64,000 nucleotides of DNA, from assembly GCF_900101865.1 (NCBI RefSeq), contig NZ_FNAH01000004.1, positions 186,001 through 250,000 on the forward strand, given 5' to 3'. A program made the position numbers and the translations under genes. Of the stretch, positions 30,039 to 40,191 are shown one piece after another. The notes beneath the pieces were generated by a model. The model saw only the letters and a list, made by a program, of their open reading frames with translations. It did no database searches and was not told the origin of the DNA. Within the stretch, counting starts at the first letter, position 1. Every line of letters starts with the position of its first letter. Source of the DNA: Paracoccus isoporae (lineage in GTDB: Bacteria > Pseudomonadota > Alphaproteobacteria > Rhodobacterales > Rhodobacteraceae).

Positions 30039-30887
30039 CTACCACTCCGCACCGGGATAGGCGCGCTGCAGGAACTGCATTTCAGCGAGGATATAGCCCA
30101 GATGCTCGGTATGGGTGCCCTGCTTGCCGCCCTGATGGGCGAAATCGCTGTCGGGGATTTCCAGCGTGGCCTCCGCCATCACCGCGCCGACCGTCTCATC
30201 CCAAAGCCCGCGCAGCTCCGCAGGATCGGGCGCAATCCCCGCCTCGGCCATGTTGCGGTCGGTGCCGTCGCTTGCGAACAGCTCCAGCGCATAGCTCCAC
30301 TGGTCCTCCAGCGCGGCCTGCATCCGGCCCCGGCTTTCCCCGGTCCCGTCCCCCAGCGCGATGACCTGCCCGGCCGAACGCTCCAGGTGATAGCTGACCT
30401 CTTTCAGCGCCTTCGCCGCGATCTCCGACACCCGTGCATCGCTGGACGCCACCAGCCCCCGCAACTGGTGAAAATGAAACGCATCGAACAGGAATTGCCG
30501 CATCAGCGTCGCCCCGAAATCGCCATTCGGCCGCTCGACCAGCTTCACATTGCGGAAATCCCACACGTCGCGCAGATAGGCCAGATCATCGGCGCTGCGC
30601 CCCTGCCCCTCGACCGCACCGGCCAGCTCCAGCCACATCGCCGCCTGCCCGATCAGATCCAGAGCGATGTTGGAGACCGCAATATCCTCCTCGAGCTGCG
30701 GCCCGTGACCGCACCATTCCGAATTGCGATGCCCGAGGATCAGCGCATTGTCCCCCATCCGCAGCAGGAATTCGACCAACGCGTCCTGATCGGCGTCGGG
30801 CGCAGGCGCGTGGCCGCCCGCGCCGCCATCCTGCTTCGCCAGTTCGGCGGCGTTCGGGGTCATGATGTCCGGAAGCGACGGCATCAC
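30039..30887 (-). CDS. paaC: Phenylacetyl-CoA epoxidase structural subunit PaaC
   Basis: This 282-residue ferritin-like helical protein is the structural partner of PaaA in the PaaAC core. It retains the fold (GHRNSEWCGHGPQLEEDIAVSNIALDLIGQA) but lacks a complete set of iron ligands, as expected of PaaC. ATG 30887 overlaps the paaB stop codon by 4 bp. The N-terminal 25 residues form an alanine/glycine-rich extension of the usual start. Confidence 0.94.
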   Translation of the reverse strand: MMPSLPDIMTPNAAELAKQDGGAGGHAPAPDADQDALVEFLLRMGDNALILGHRNSEWCGHGPQLEEDIAVSNIALDLIGQAAMWLELAGAVEGQGRSADDLAYLRDVWDFRNVKLVERPNGDFGATLMRQFLFDAFHFHQLRGLVASSDARVSEIAAKALKEVSYHLERSAGQVIALGDGTGESRGRMQAALEDQWSYALELFASDGTDRNMAEAGIAPDPAELRGLWDETVGAVMAEATLEIPDSDFAHQGGKQGTHTEHLGYILAEMQFLQRAYPGAEW

Positions 30888-31168
30888 ATATGCCCGATTT
30901 CGTCGGGAATGTCGTAAAAGGTCGGGTGCCGGTAAACCTTGTCATTCGACGGCTCGAACATCGGCCCCTTCTCTGACGGGCTCGACGCCGCGATATCCCC
31001 CGATTTCACCACCCAGATCGAGACGCCCTCATTGCGCCGCGTATAGACATCGCGCGCATGTTTGATCGCCACCTCCGCATCGGGCGCATGCAGACTGCCG
31101 ACATGGCGATGGTTCAACCCGTGCTGACCCCGGATAAACACCTCCCAAAGAGGCCATTCGCTGGACAT
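30884..31168 (-). CDS. paaB: Phenylacetyl-CoA epoxidase subunit PaaB
   Basis: This 94-residue protein is the bridging subunit of the epoxidase complex. The start MSSEWPLWEVFIRGQ at 31168 and the segment DVYTRRNEGVSIWVV are characteristic, and the length is normal. The stop codon overlaps paaC. A VOC-family gene separates it from paaA, which is an unusual arrangement. Confidence 0.95.
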   Translation of the reverse strand: MSSEWPLWEVFIRGQHGLNHRHVGSLHAPDAEVAIKHARDVYTRRNEGVSIWVVKSGDIAASSPSEKGPMFEPSNDKVYRHPTFYDIPDEIGHM

Positions 31169-31205
31169 CTGTTCCTCCCTTCTTGCGGCGCGTTCCCGCC
31201 GCGGC

Positions 31206-31553
31206 TCAATAGGCGTAGAGTTCGACCCGATAGCCATCCGGGTCCAGCACCTGCACACGCGCCGGGCCTTCAGCGCTGTATTCCGTTTCGGTCACGCCAT
31301 CGGCGCGAAAACGTGCGCGCATTGTCTCGATTTCGGCGGCAGAGCCGACAAGGCTGCCGAAATGGTTCGTGCGCGGCAATTCCGGCGGCACCTCGCCACT
31401 GCTAAGCGCCAGAAGACCGCCGCTGTCATCGGCAAGGATCAGCAGATGCGCATCGTCATGGACACGCTGCGTCAGGCCGAAATATGCGCCATAAAACCGC
31501 GCCGAGGCTTCGCGATCCGATACTGTCAAAGCCACATGGTTCAGCCGCGCCAT
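31206..31553 (-). CDS. VOC (glyoxalase/dioxygenase fold) family protein inside the paa operon
   Basis: This 115-residue protein is a single pair of beta-alpha-beta-beta-beta modules: the first begins LNHVALTVSDREASARFYGAYFG with a possible metal ligand His, and the second ends RVQVLDPDGYRVELYAY with a Glu ligand. VOC proteins include lactoylglutathione lyase, epimerases and resistance proteins. The gene starts 6 bp after paaA and ends 37 bp before paaB, so it is transcribed with the epoxidase. A role in dealing with a reactive epoxide or aldehyde intermediate is a reasonable guess but unproven. Confidence 0.88.
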   Translation of the reverse strand: MARLNHVALTVSDREASARFYGAYFGLTQRVHDDAHLLILADDSGGLLALSSGEVPPELPRTNHFGSLVGSAAEIETMRARFRADGVTETEYSAEGPARVQVLDPDGYRVELYAY

Positions 31554-31559
31554 GACTTG

Positions 31560-32549
31560 TCACTCTGCCGCGACGGCGCTGCGGCGCGCTGCCTTCTTCT
31601 TGGCATGGGCAGTCATCGCCTCGCGATACCAGGCGCCGTCCTCCCAGGCCTTCACGCGGGCACCCAGCCGTTCCTTGTTGCACGGCCCGTTCCCCTTCAG
31701 CACCTGGTAGAACTCGTCCCAGTCCGGCTCGGTGAAATCATAGCCGCCCTTTTCCTCATTCCATTTCAGATCCGGGTCCGGGACGGTCAGCCCCAGATAT
31801 TCGGCCTGCGGCACGGTCTGGTCGACGAATTTCTGGCGCAGCTCGTCATTGGTGTTCATCTTGATCTTCCACGCCATCGACTGCGCGGAATGCACGCTGT
31901 CCTTGTCGGACGGCCCGAACATCATCAGCGAGGGATACCACAGCCGGTTCAGCGCATCCTGCGCCATCTTCTTCTGCGCGGGCGTGCCATTGGCCATCTT
32001 CATCATGATCGCATAGCCCTGCCGCTGGTGGAAACTCTCCTCCTTGCAGATGCGGATCATCGCGCGGCTGTAAGGCCCGTAGGAGGTCCGCTGCAACGGC
32101 ACCTGGTTCATGATCGCCGCCCCGTCGACCAGCCAGCCCACCGCGCCCATATCGGCCCAGGTCAGTGTCGGATAGTTGAAGATCGAGGAGTATTTCATAT
32201 CCCCCGAATGCAGCCGCTCCAGCAGTTCGTCGCGGCTTACCCCCAGCGTCTCGGCGGCGCAATACAGATACAGCCCGTGCCCGGCCTCGTCCTGAACCTT
32301 GGCCAGCAGGATCTGCTTGCGCTCCAGCGTCGGCGCGCGGGTGATCCAGTTGCCCTCGGGCAGTTGGCCGACGATCTCGGAATGGGCGTGCTGGCCGATC
32401 TGGCGGATCAGCGTCTTGCGATAGCCCTCGGGCATCCATTCCTTCGGCTCGATCTTCTCGTTGCGGTCGATGCGCTCCTGAAAGGCGATCTCCTCGGGCG
32501 ACATCTCCTCTCGCGACGTGCCTTCGGACTTGACGAGCTGGGCATACAT
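31560..32549 (-). CDS. paaA: Phenylacetyl-CoA epoxidase catalytic subunit PaaA
   Basis: This 329-residue di-iron oxygenase subunit inserts one oxygen atom into phenylacetyl-CoA to form the 1,2-epoxide. Iron-ligand helices are visible in [36 protein letters not shown] and [14 protein letters not shown], each with the expected Glu/His residues. It is the first gene of the operon, with a leader of about 270 nt between the predicted promoter and ATG 32549. Confidence 0.96.
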   Translation of the reverse strand: MYAQLVKSEGTSREEMSPEEIAFQERIDRNEKIEPKEWMPEGYRKTLIRQIGQHAHSEIVGQLPEGNWITRAPTLERKQILLAKVQDEAGHGLYLYCAAETLGVSRDELLERLHSGDMKYSSIFNYPTLTWADMGAVGWLVDGAAIMNQVPLQRTSYGPYSRAMIRICKEESFHQRQGYAIMMKMANGTPAQKKMAQDALNRLWYPSLMMFGPSDKDSVHSAQSMAWKIKMNTNDELRQKFVDQTVPQAEYLGLTVPDPDLKWNEEKGGYDFTEPDWDEFYQVLKGNGPCNKERLGARVKAWEDGAWYREAMTAHAKKKAARRSAVAAE

Positions 32550-32813
32550 GGCAGTTCCTCCTCAGACGCGGTGTTCGGTGGCGGCGGCAACCGGCCGCGC
32601 GGAGACGTTGCCGTCTCCGGCGCCCCCTGTCCGGCCGGTCGCGGCCCGGCCGGTTCCACTTGTCCCAACATGGGGGGAATCGCCGCAAACGCCAACACCC
32701 GACCCGAACTGACGCGGCAGGGTCCGGCGCGGCACGGCCCCGTCCGGCGCGGCAATTCCGAAAGCTCCGGCCATGCGCGTTCCCCCTTCGCCCGGCCCGG
32801 CTCCAATTCCCTG

Positions 32814-32827
32814 ACCGACCGTTCGGT
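32814..32827. promoter_or_regulatory. TetR-type operator at the paa promoter
   Basis: ACCGACCGTTCGGT is a 14-bp near-perfect palindrome (arms ACCGA and TCGGT) placed just downstream of the predicted -10 on the minus strand, where a bound repressor would block initiation. Palindromes of this kind are typical of TetR-family repressors, and PaaR, the usual phenylacetyl-CoA-responsive repressor, belongs to that family. No TetR gene lies in the window. Confidence 0.6.
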
Positions 32828-32829
32828 TA

Positions 32830-32857
32830 TTTATAAGGACATTCCTGCTCCGGGCAA
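32830..32857 (-). promoter_or_regulatory. Promoter of the paa operon
   Basis: Reading the minus strand, TTGCCC (32857-32852) and TATAAA (32835-32830) are spaced 16 bp. This is the most AT-rich -10 candidate in the region and abuts the palindromic operator. Confidence 0.55.
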
Positions 32858-33018
32858 GACAAAACTTCCCCGAGGCAGCGCGCCGGACCCGGCGCAAAAC
32901 CCGGACACAAGGCGCGCAATCGCCCGGCCGGGTCGCAGATGGACGCCCGGCCCCGACCTCTGGTTCACCGCGCCATCCGCCAGAAATGACGGTTTCACCG
33001 CGCAACAGCGCGCAACCG

Positions 33019-33073
33019 GTGTACAGCCTGTGTACGCCCAGTGCACAGGCGGTGCACGCGCCGTGCCATAAGT
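33019..33073. repeat. Array A of 11-bp tandem repeats (GTGTAC/GTGCAC units)
   Basis: Five consecutive 11-bp units start at 33019, 33030, 33041, 33052 and 33063 with heads GTGTAC, GTGTAC, GTGCAC, GTGCAC and GTGCCA. The five-base tails differ, so only the hexamer head is repeated at one-helical-turn spacing. The same pattern recurs at 43076-43130. It looks like a multi-site operator. Confidence 0.75.
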
Positions 33074-33151
33074 TTTCCAGCAATTGCTGGGGTTCCGGCA
33101 GGCGCACCCCGTCGCGGGAGGACGGGCAACGCGCGGTGCCGTTAACCGCGA

Positions 33152-35030
<1,879 letters not shown>

Positions 35031-36191
35031 ATGAAAAAGACTATTGCCGGTGCAACCGCGCTACTCATCAGCGCCGCGCCCGTTTTCGCAGGCGGGATCG
35101 AGCGCTCCACGCAGTCGATCGGCATCCTGTTCGAGGAGGGCAACTATCTCGAATTCAACGCCCAGTTGACCAAGCCGGAAGTGGATGGCAACGACCTGGC
35201 CATCTTCGGCGGCTCGCCCACCGGCAGCGTCGCGGAAGACTTCAACGTCGTCGGCTTCGGCTACAAGCACCAGTTCACCGACAAGCTGTCGGGCGCGGTG
35301 ATCGTCGAGCATCCCTACGGCGCGGATGTCGACTATCCGACCGCGGCGCAGGGCGGCTCGGTGATGCTGGGCGGCACCAAGGCGAATGTCGAAAGCGCCC
35401 ATATCTCGGCCATCGGCCGCTACAAGTTCAACGATGCCTTCGCGGTTCACGGCGGTTTGCGCATGACCAAGGCCTCGGGCGATGTGAGCCTGTCGGGCCT
35501 AGCTTACGGCCCGGTCTCCGGCTACCGCGCGCGGCTGGACAATGACAGCGCCACCGGCTGGCTGGCCGGCGTCTCCTGGGAGCGGCCGGAGATCGCGGCC
35601 CGCGTGGCCCTGACCTATTATTCCGAGATCGAGCATGATTTCGGCACCACCGAAACCGGCCCGCTGGTCGATCCCGACGGGCCCGGTCCGCTGCCCTCGC
35701 TGCCGCTGCTGAATGCCAGCTCGACCACCAAGGTCAAGACGCCCTCGGCCCTGGTGCTGGATTTCCAGACCGGCGTTGCCGCCGACACGCTGGTCTTCGG
35801 TCAGATCCGCCATGTGAAATGGTCCGACTTCACCGTCGATCCGCAGCAATTCGTGCAGGTCACCGGCGGTGGTCTGGTCTCGCTGGAAGACACCACCACC
35901 TACACGCTGGGCGTCGGCCGCCGCTTCACCGAGAACTGGTCCGGCTCCGCCTCGATCAGCTATGAGCCCGAGGGCGACGACCTGGTCTCGCCTCTCGCGC
36001 CCAGCAATGGCCGTCTGGGCCTGACGCTGGCCGGCGTCTACACCCAGGACAACTGGAAGATCACCGGCGGCATCAACTACACCAAGCTGGGTGATGCGCA
36101 GCCCGAGACCGGCACCCCCGACACCGCCCGCGCCGAAATGACCGACAACCACGCGGTCAGCCTGGGTCTGCGCGTGGGCTACCGGTTCTGA
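35031..36191 (+). CDS. OmpP1/FadL-family outer membrane transporter
   Basis: This 386-residue protein has a clear signal peptide (MKKTIAGATALLISAAPVFA, cut before GG) and alternating beta-strand sequence ending in an aromatic residue (VGYRF), the outer membrane insertion signal. The N-terminal region with IERSTQSIGILFEEGNYLEF fits the FadL plug. FadL channels import long-chain fatty acids or other hydrophobic compounds, including aromatics. The gene has its own promoter and terminator. Its closeness to the paa operon could suggest uptake of aromatic substrates, which is only a hint. Confidence 0.93.
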   Translation: MKKTIAGATALLISAAPVFAGGIERSTQSIGILFEEGNYLEFNAQLTKPEVDGNDLAIFGGSPTGSVAEDFNVVGFGYKHQFTDKLSGAVIVEHPYGADVDYPTAAQGGSVMLGGTKANVESAHISAIGRYKFNDAFAVHGGLRMTKASGDVSLSGLAYGPVSGYRARLDNDSATGWLAGVSWERPEIAARVALTYYSEIEHDFGTTETGPLVDPDGPGPLPSLPLLNASSTTKVKTPSALVLDFQTGVAADTLVFGQIRHVKWSDFTVDPQQFVQVTGGGLVSLEDTTTYTLGVGRRFTENWSGSASISYEPEGDDLVSPLAPSNGRLGLTLAGVYTQDNWKITGGINYTKLGDAQPETGTPDTARAEMTDNHAVSLGLRVGYRF

Positions 36192-36219
36192 TCCGACCCC
36201 GCATCGGCAATCCCGCAAA

Positions 36220-36243
36220 AGCCCCGCTCCTCGCGGGGCTTTT
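36220..36243 (+). terminator. Rho-independent terminator after the FadL-type porin gene
   Basis: AGCCCCGC (36220-36227), loop TCCTC, GCGGGGCT (36233-36240), then TTT. A preceding A run could also support function on the other strand. Confidence 0.85.
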
Positions 36244-36310
36244 CTCTTGCGCGTCCGGTGCCTAGATTGCCCGGCGACGGCGGCACGCCATTATCGGGGT
36301 CGGGACGGGC

Positions 36311-37174
36311 ATGATCTATCGGACGGGGCAGGACTGGCTGCACACCACGCGCAAGCGGGCGCTGCTGTTCGGCATGTCCGGGCTGGGCAAGACCTACCTG
36401 TCGAACATGCTGCGCGCATCGGGCGACTGGTTCCACTACAGCATCGATTACCGCATCGGCACCCGCTACATGGGCGAATACATCGCCGACAACTTCAAGC
36501 GCGAGGCGATGAAGCTGCCGCTGCTGCGTGAATTGCTGATGTCGGACAGCGTCTATATCGCCTCGAACATCACCTTCGACAATCTCGCGCCGCTTTCGAC
36601 CTATCTCGGCAAGCCCGGCAGCCCGACCCGCGGCGGGCTGGAATTCGACGAATATATGCGCCGCCAGAACCAGCACCGCGCGGCCGAGATCGCGGCCCTG
36701 CTGGACACGGGCGACTTCATCGACCGCGCGGCCGAGATCTACCGTCTGCCGAATTTCATCTGCGACACCTCCGGTTCGATCTGCGAGGTTGTGGACCCCG
36801 ACGATCCCGGCGATCCCGTCCTCTCGGCGCTCGAATCCCGGCTGTTGATGGTCTGGATCAAGGGCAGCGACGCCCATACAGAGGAACTCGTGCGCCGTTT
36901 CGACCGCGCGCCCAAGCCGATGTATTACCTGCCCGAATTCCTGGATCGCGCCTGGGTCAATTACCGGATGGAAAAGGGGCTGCGCGAGGACGAGGTGGAC
37001 CCCGATGATTTCATCCGCTGGGCCTATGCCAGCGCGCTTGAGAGCCGTCAGCCCCGCTATTCCGCCATGGCGCGGCGCGGCGTCACCGTCACCGCCGAGG
37101 AGGTAACCGGGGTGCGCAGCCCCGCCGATTTCGAGATGCTGATCGCCCGCGCGATCGACCGCAAGGACCACTGA
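36311..37174 (+). CDS. P-loop ATPase of unknown function upstream of metA
   Basis: This 287-residue protein has a Walker A motif GMSGLGKT near residue 22 preceded by a hydrophobic strand (RALLFGMSG), like a small kinase or ATPase fold. Conserved-looking segments include HYSIDYRIGTRYMGEYI and FICDTSGSICEVVDPDD. No helicase, AAA or transporter signature is present. The stop codon is 3 bp before the metA start, so the two genes are co-transcribed, and I recall the same pairing in other Rhodobacteraceae. A regulatory or chaperone role toward methionine synthesis is possible but unproven. Confidence 0.8.
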   Translation: MIYRTGQDWLHTTRKRALLFGMSGLGKTYLSNMLRASGDWFHYSIDYRIGTRYMGEYIADNFKREAMKLPLLRELLMSDSVYIASNITFDNLAPLSTYLGKPGSPTRGGLEFDEYMRRQNQHRAAEIAALLDTGDFIDRAAEIYRLPNFICDTSGSICEVVDPDDPGDPVLSALESRLLMVWIKGSDAHTEELVRRFDRAPKPMYYLPEFLDRAWVNYRMEKGLREDEVDPDDFIRWAYASALESRQPRYSAMARRGVTVTAEEVTGVRSPADFEMLIARAIDRKDH

Positions 37175-37177
37175 GAC

Positions 37178-38107
37178 ATGCCGATCACCCTGCCCAATGA
37201 CCTGCCCGCCTTCGACATCCTGTCGGATGAGGGCGTGATGGTCATGTCGCCGGGCCGGGCGGCGATGCAGGATATCCGGCCCCTGCGCATCGGGCTGCTG
37301 AACCTGATGCCCAAGAAGATCCAGACCGAGAACCAGTTTGCCCGGCTGATCGGGGCGACACCGTTGCAGATCGACTTTCAACTGATCCGCATGTCGGAGC
37401 ATGAAAGCCGCAACACCGCCGCCGATCACATGGCCAGCTTCTACCGCCCCTTCCGCGAGGTGGAGGCGACGGGAGAGAAATTCGACGGTCTCATCATCAC
37501 CGGCGCCCCGATCGAGCATCTGCCCTTCGAGCAGGTCACCTACTGGGACGAGCTGCGCCGCGTCTTCGACTGGACGCAGAGCCATGTCCATTCGACCTTC
37601 GGCGTGTGCTGGGGCGGGATGGCCATGGCCCATCATTTCCACGGCCTGCCCAAGCATCTGCTGGACGCCAAGGCCTTCGGCTGTTTCCGGCATGAAAACC
37701 GCGCCCCCGCCTCGCCCTATCTGCGCGGCTTCTCTGACGACCTGCTGATCCCGGTCAGCCGCTGGACCGAGGTGCGCGCGCCGGATGTGGACAGCCGCCC
37801 GGCGCTGAAGACGCTGCTCGCCTCCGACGAGGTCGGGCCGTGTCTGCTGGAGGATGAGAGCCACCGCGCGCTCTACGTGTTCAACCATTTCGAATATGAT
37901 TCCGACACGCTGAAGGACGAATATGACCGCGACGTGGCGGTCGGGAAGGCCATCGGCGTGCCGGTGAACTACTATCCCGATGACGATCCGTCCCGCGCCC
38001 CGTCGAACCGCTGGCGCAGCCACGCCCATCTGCTCTACGGCAACTGGATCAACGAGATCTACCAGACGACGGAATACGACATCTCCCGGATCGGGCGCAT
38101 CGGCTGA
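37178..38107 (+). CDS. metA: Homoserine O-acyltransferase MetA, probably acetyl-CoA specific
   Basis: This 309-residue enzyme acylates homoserine, the first step to methionine. Cys144 (GVCWGG), His237 and Glu239 (FNHFEY) form the catalytic triad. Glu113 in [14 protein letters not shown] sits at the position corresponding to residue 111 of the Escherichia coli enzyme. Glu there is known to favour acetyl-CoA and Gly to favour succinyl-CoA, so this enzyme is most likely an O-acetyltransferase despite the common succinyltransferase label. It follows the P-loop ATPase gene by 3 bp. No SAM riboswitch is visible upstream of either gene. Confidence 0.95.
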   Translation: MPITLPNDLPAFDILSDEGVMVMSPGRAAMQDIRPLRIGLLNLMPKKIQTENQFARLIGATPLQIDFQLIRMSEHESRNTAADHMASFYRPFREVEATGEKFDGLIITGAPIEHLPFEQVTYWDELRRVFDWTQSHVHSTFGVCWGGMAMAHHFHGLPKHLLDAKAFGCFRHENRAPASPYLRGFSDDLLIPVSRWTEVRAPDVDSRPALKTLLASDEVGPCLLEDESHRALYVFNHFEYDSDTLKDEYDRDVAVGKAIGVPVNYYPDDDPSRAPSNRWRSHAHLLYGNWINEIYQTTEYDISRIGRIG

Positions 38108-38301
38108 GCCGGGCCAGCCTCCGGCCGCGGGCTGACGCGACCGGCAGGACCGCAAGCCATTTGATCGCGCATTCCCGCCGAAAGACCGTCAGGCGCGGCG
38201 GGGTTTGCGCCGCTTGGTCCGGGCCGGAATCGTCGCGGCACGCTGCCCTTTTCACCGCAACGCCCGCGCCCCATACTGCCCCCGACAGACGGAGACCCAG
38301 A

Positions 38302-39192
38302 ATGGCCAAGACCAAATCCCCCCACCCGCTGCCCTATGTCGGCGAGATCACCAAATATCTGGAGGAAGGCGCCCCGAAGGCGATCCGCAAGGCCATCGAG
38401 ACGGCAGGCAAGGACGACATGCTCGACCCCGGCTATCCCTATCGCGTGGAGATGGGCAAGCGCGACTACCAGGACCACATGGAGGCGCTGCAGATCGAAC
38501 TGGTCAAGATGATGCATGACATCGCGCTGACCGGCAAACGGCTGGTGGTGGTGTTCGAGGGCCGCGACGCCGCCGGCAAGGGGGGCACGATCGAACGGGT
38601 GCGCGAGAACCTGAACCCGCGGTCAGCCTATATCGTGGCCCTGCCCAAACCCACCGACCGCGAATCCCGGCAATGGTATTTCCAGCGTTACGTGGACTGG
38701 CTGCCCGCGAACGGCGAAATCGCGCTGTTCGACCGAAGCTGGTATAATCGCGGCGTGGTCGAGCGGGTCTTCGGCTTCTCCACAGACAAGCAGCGCGGCC
38801 ATTTCTTCGACCAGCTTCCGAATTTCGAGGAAATGCTGGTCGATGACGGCACGATCCTGGTCAAGCTCTGGCTGAATGTCGGCCGGGCCGAGCAGCTCAA
38901 GCGGTTCCTCGACCGTGAGAAGGATCCGCTGAAACAGTGGAAGCTGTCCTCCATCGACGTGGACGGTCTGGCGAAATGGGACGACTATACCGACGCGATC
39001 CGCGACACGCTGACACGCTCGGACACGAAGCTCGCACCCTGGACGGTGATCCGCTCCGACGACAAGAAGCGCGCCCGCATCGCCGCCATCCAGACCATTC
39101 TGAACGCGGTGGATTATGCCGGGAAGGACGCGGACGCCATCGGCAGGATCGACGACCGCATCGCCGGCGGCCCGGAGATGATCGAGCGGTGA
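38302..39192 (+). CDS. ppk2: Polyphosphate kinase 2
   Basis: This 296-residue enzyme uses polyphosphate to phosphorylate nucleoside mono- or diphosphates. Walker A is GRDAAGKGG at 87-95, the Walker B/lid region is FDRSWYNR at 143-150, and the family segment [16 protein letters not shown] is present. The single-domain length fits class I or III PPK2 enzymes, and the exact nucleotide preference cannot be read by eye. Its stop codon overlaps the start of the next gene (GTGA), so the two are translationally coupled. Confidence 0.94.
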   Translation: MAKTKSPHPLPYVGEITKYLEEGAPKAIRKAIETAGKDDMLDPGYPYRVEMGKRDYQDHMEALQIELVKMMHDIALTGKRLVVVFEGRDAAGKGGTIERVRENLNPRSAYIVALPKPTDRESRQWYFQRYVDWLPANGEIALFDRSWYNRGVVERVFGFSTDKQRGHFFDQLPNFEEMLVDDGTILVKLWLNVGRAEQLKRFLDREKDPLKQWKLSSIDVDGLAKWDDYTDAIRDTLTRSDTKLAPWTVIRSDDKKRARIAAIQTILNAVDYAGKDADAIGRIDDRIAGGPEMIER

Positions 39193-40121
39193 TCCGCGCC
39201 ATTGTCATATGGCTGCTGCTGGCGCTGCCCTGTGCCGCGCAGAACCTTCCCGACTGGGATGTGAATTCGATCACCGACCGGGCGGGGATCCTGAGCGGCG
39301 AGGATGCCCGGATCATCGATCAGGCGCTGATCGCGCTGAACGAACAGACCGGCGTGGAAGGCACCGTCGTCACCCTGACCGACCGCGGCCGCTATGGCGG
39401 CACCGACGGGCTGGAGCCGTTTGCAACGCGGCTGTTCAACGACTGGGGCGTCGGCAATGCCGAGCGCAATGACGGCTTCATGGTCCTGTTCCTGCGCGAC
39501 GACCGCGAGGCGCGGATCGAACTCGGCGCGGGCTACCCGGCGGGCTATGACGATACCGCGCAGCGGATCATGGACGGCACCATGCTGCCCGCCTTCCGCG
39601 ACGGGGATTATTCCGCCGGGCTGCGCGAAGGCGCGCTGGCGGTGATCGACCAGATCGCGCGTCCCCATGCCCAAGGCACCACCCCGCCGCGCCCGCGCCT
39701 CAACTGGTTTCAGCGCAACACCGACAAGGTGGTCGAAGGCTTCCTGGGCCTCGTCGGCCTGCTTGGCGCGTTCTTCTATGGCCGAAGCTGGTGGAACGTG
39801 AATCGCTGCCCGACATGCGGCGCGCGCGGCATCATCACCGAACAATCGCCCCTGCGCGTCGATCTGGGCGACGGAAGCTGGAAGCTGGAGCGCGACCGGA
39901 TCGAGAAAAATTGCCCCGAATGCGGCTGGTCCGAGATCACCAGCGAGCCGCGTGTGCAAAGCGTCGTGATCGGCAGCAGCGGCGAGATCCTCAGCCGCAG
40001 CCGGAACCGCGACCACCGCTCCCACCCCAGCAGGTGGAGCGGCGGTGGTGGCGGTGGCGGGCGCGGCGGCGGGTTCGGCGGCGGCTCCTCCTCGGGGGGC
40101 GGCGCCTCGGGGCGGTGGTAG
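39189..40121 (+). CDS. TPM-domain (YgcG-family) envelope protein with zinc ribbon and glycine-rich tail
   Basis: This 310-residue protein starts with GTG at 39189, overlapping the ppk2 stop. It has a signal sequence ([18 protein letters not shown]), a TPM domain (about 20-150, with [20 protein letters not shown] and [17 protein letters not shown]), a membrane helix (about 180-200), then a cysteine ribbon with CPTCG and CPECGW, and a tail of nearly pure Gly/Ser with [13 protein letters not shown]. This architecture matches the YgcG family, in which the TPM domain has been linked to photosystem repair in plants and is of unclear role in bacteria. Confidence 0.88.
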   Translation: MIRAIVIWLLLALPCAAQNLPDWDVNSITDRAGILSGEDARIIDQALIALNEQTGVEGTVVTLTDRGRYGGTDGLEPFATRLFNDWGVGNAERNDGFMVLFLRDDREARIELGAGYPAGYDDTAQRIMDGTMLPAFRDGDYSAGLREGALAVIDQIARPHAQGTTPPRPRLNWFQRNTDKVVEGFLGLVGLLGAFFYGRSWWNVNRCPTCGARGIITEQSPLRVDLGDGSWKLERDRIEKNCPECGWSEITSEPRVQSVVIGSSGEILSRSRNRDHRSHPSRWSGGGGGGGRGGGFGGGSSSGGGASGRW

Positions 40122-40191
40122 GGACCGCACGGCTTGCGCCCGCCCGCACCCCGCGGATAATTGCGGCGCATCAGCCAGCGGGAGGACCGGC

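Larger units (their letters stand above)
32550..33151. other. Intergenic region between guaB and the paa operon
   Basis: These 602 bp hold the paa promoter and operator (32814-32857), a leader of about 270 nt before paaA, and an array of 11-bp repeats (33019-33073). Short open frames exist on both strands but none has convincing composition or a ribosome-binding site. Confidence 0.5.

Noticed and set aside
32831..33046. A 71-residue minus-strand frame between guaB and the paa operon
   Set aside because: It runs through the repeat array and the paa promoter, has no ribosome-binding site and looks random in composition.
36244..36310. A SAM riboswitch before the ATPase-metA pair
   Set aside because: The gap is only about 67 nt after a terminator, and no SAM-II or SAM-V core pattern is visible.
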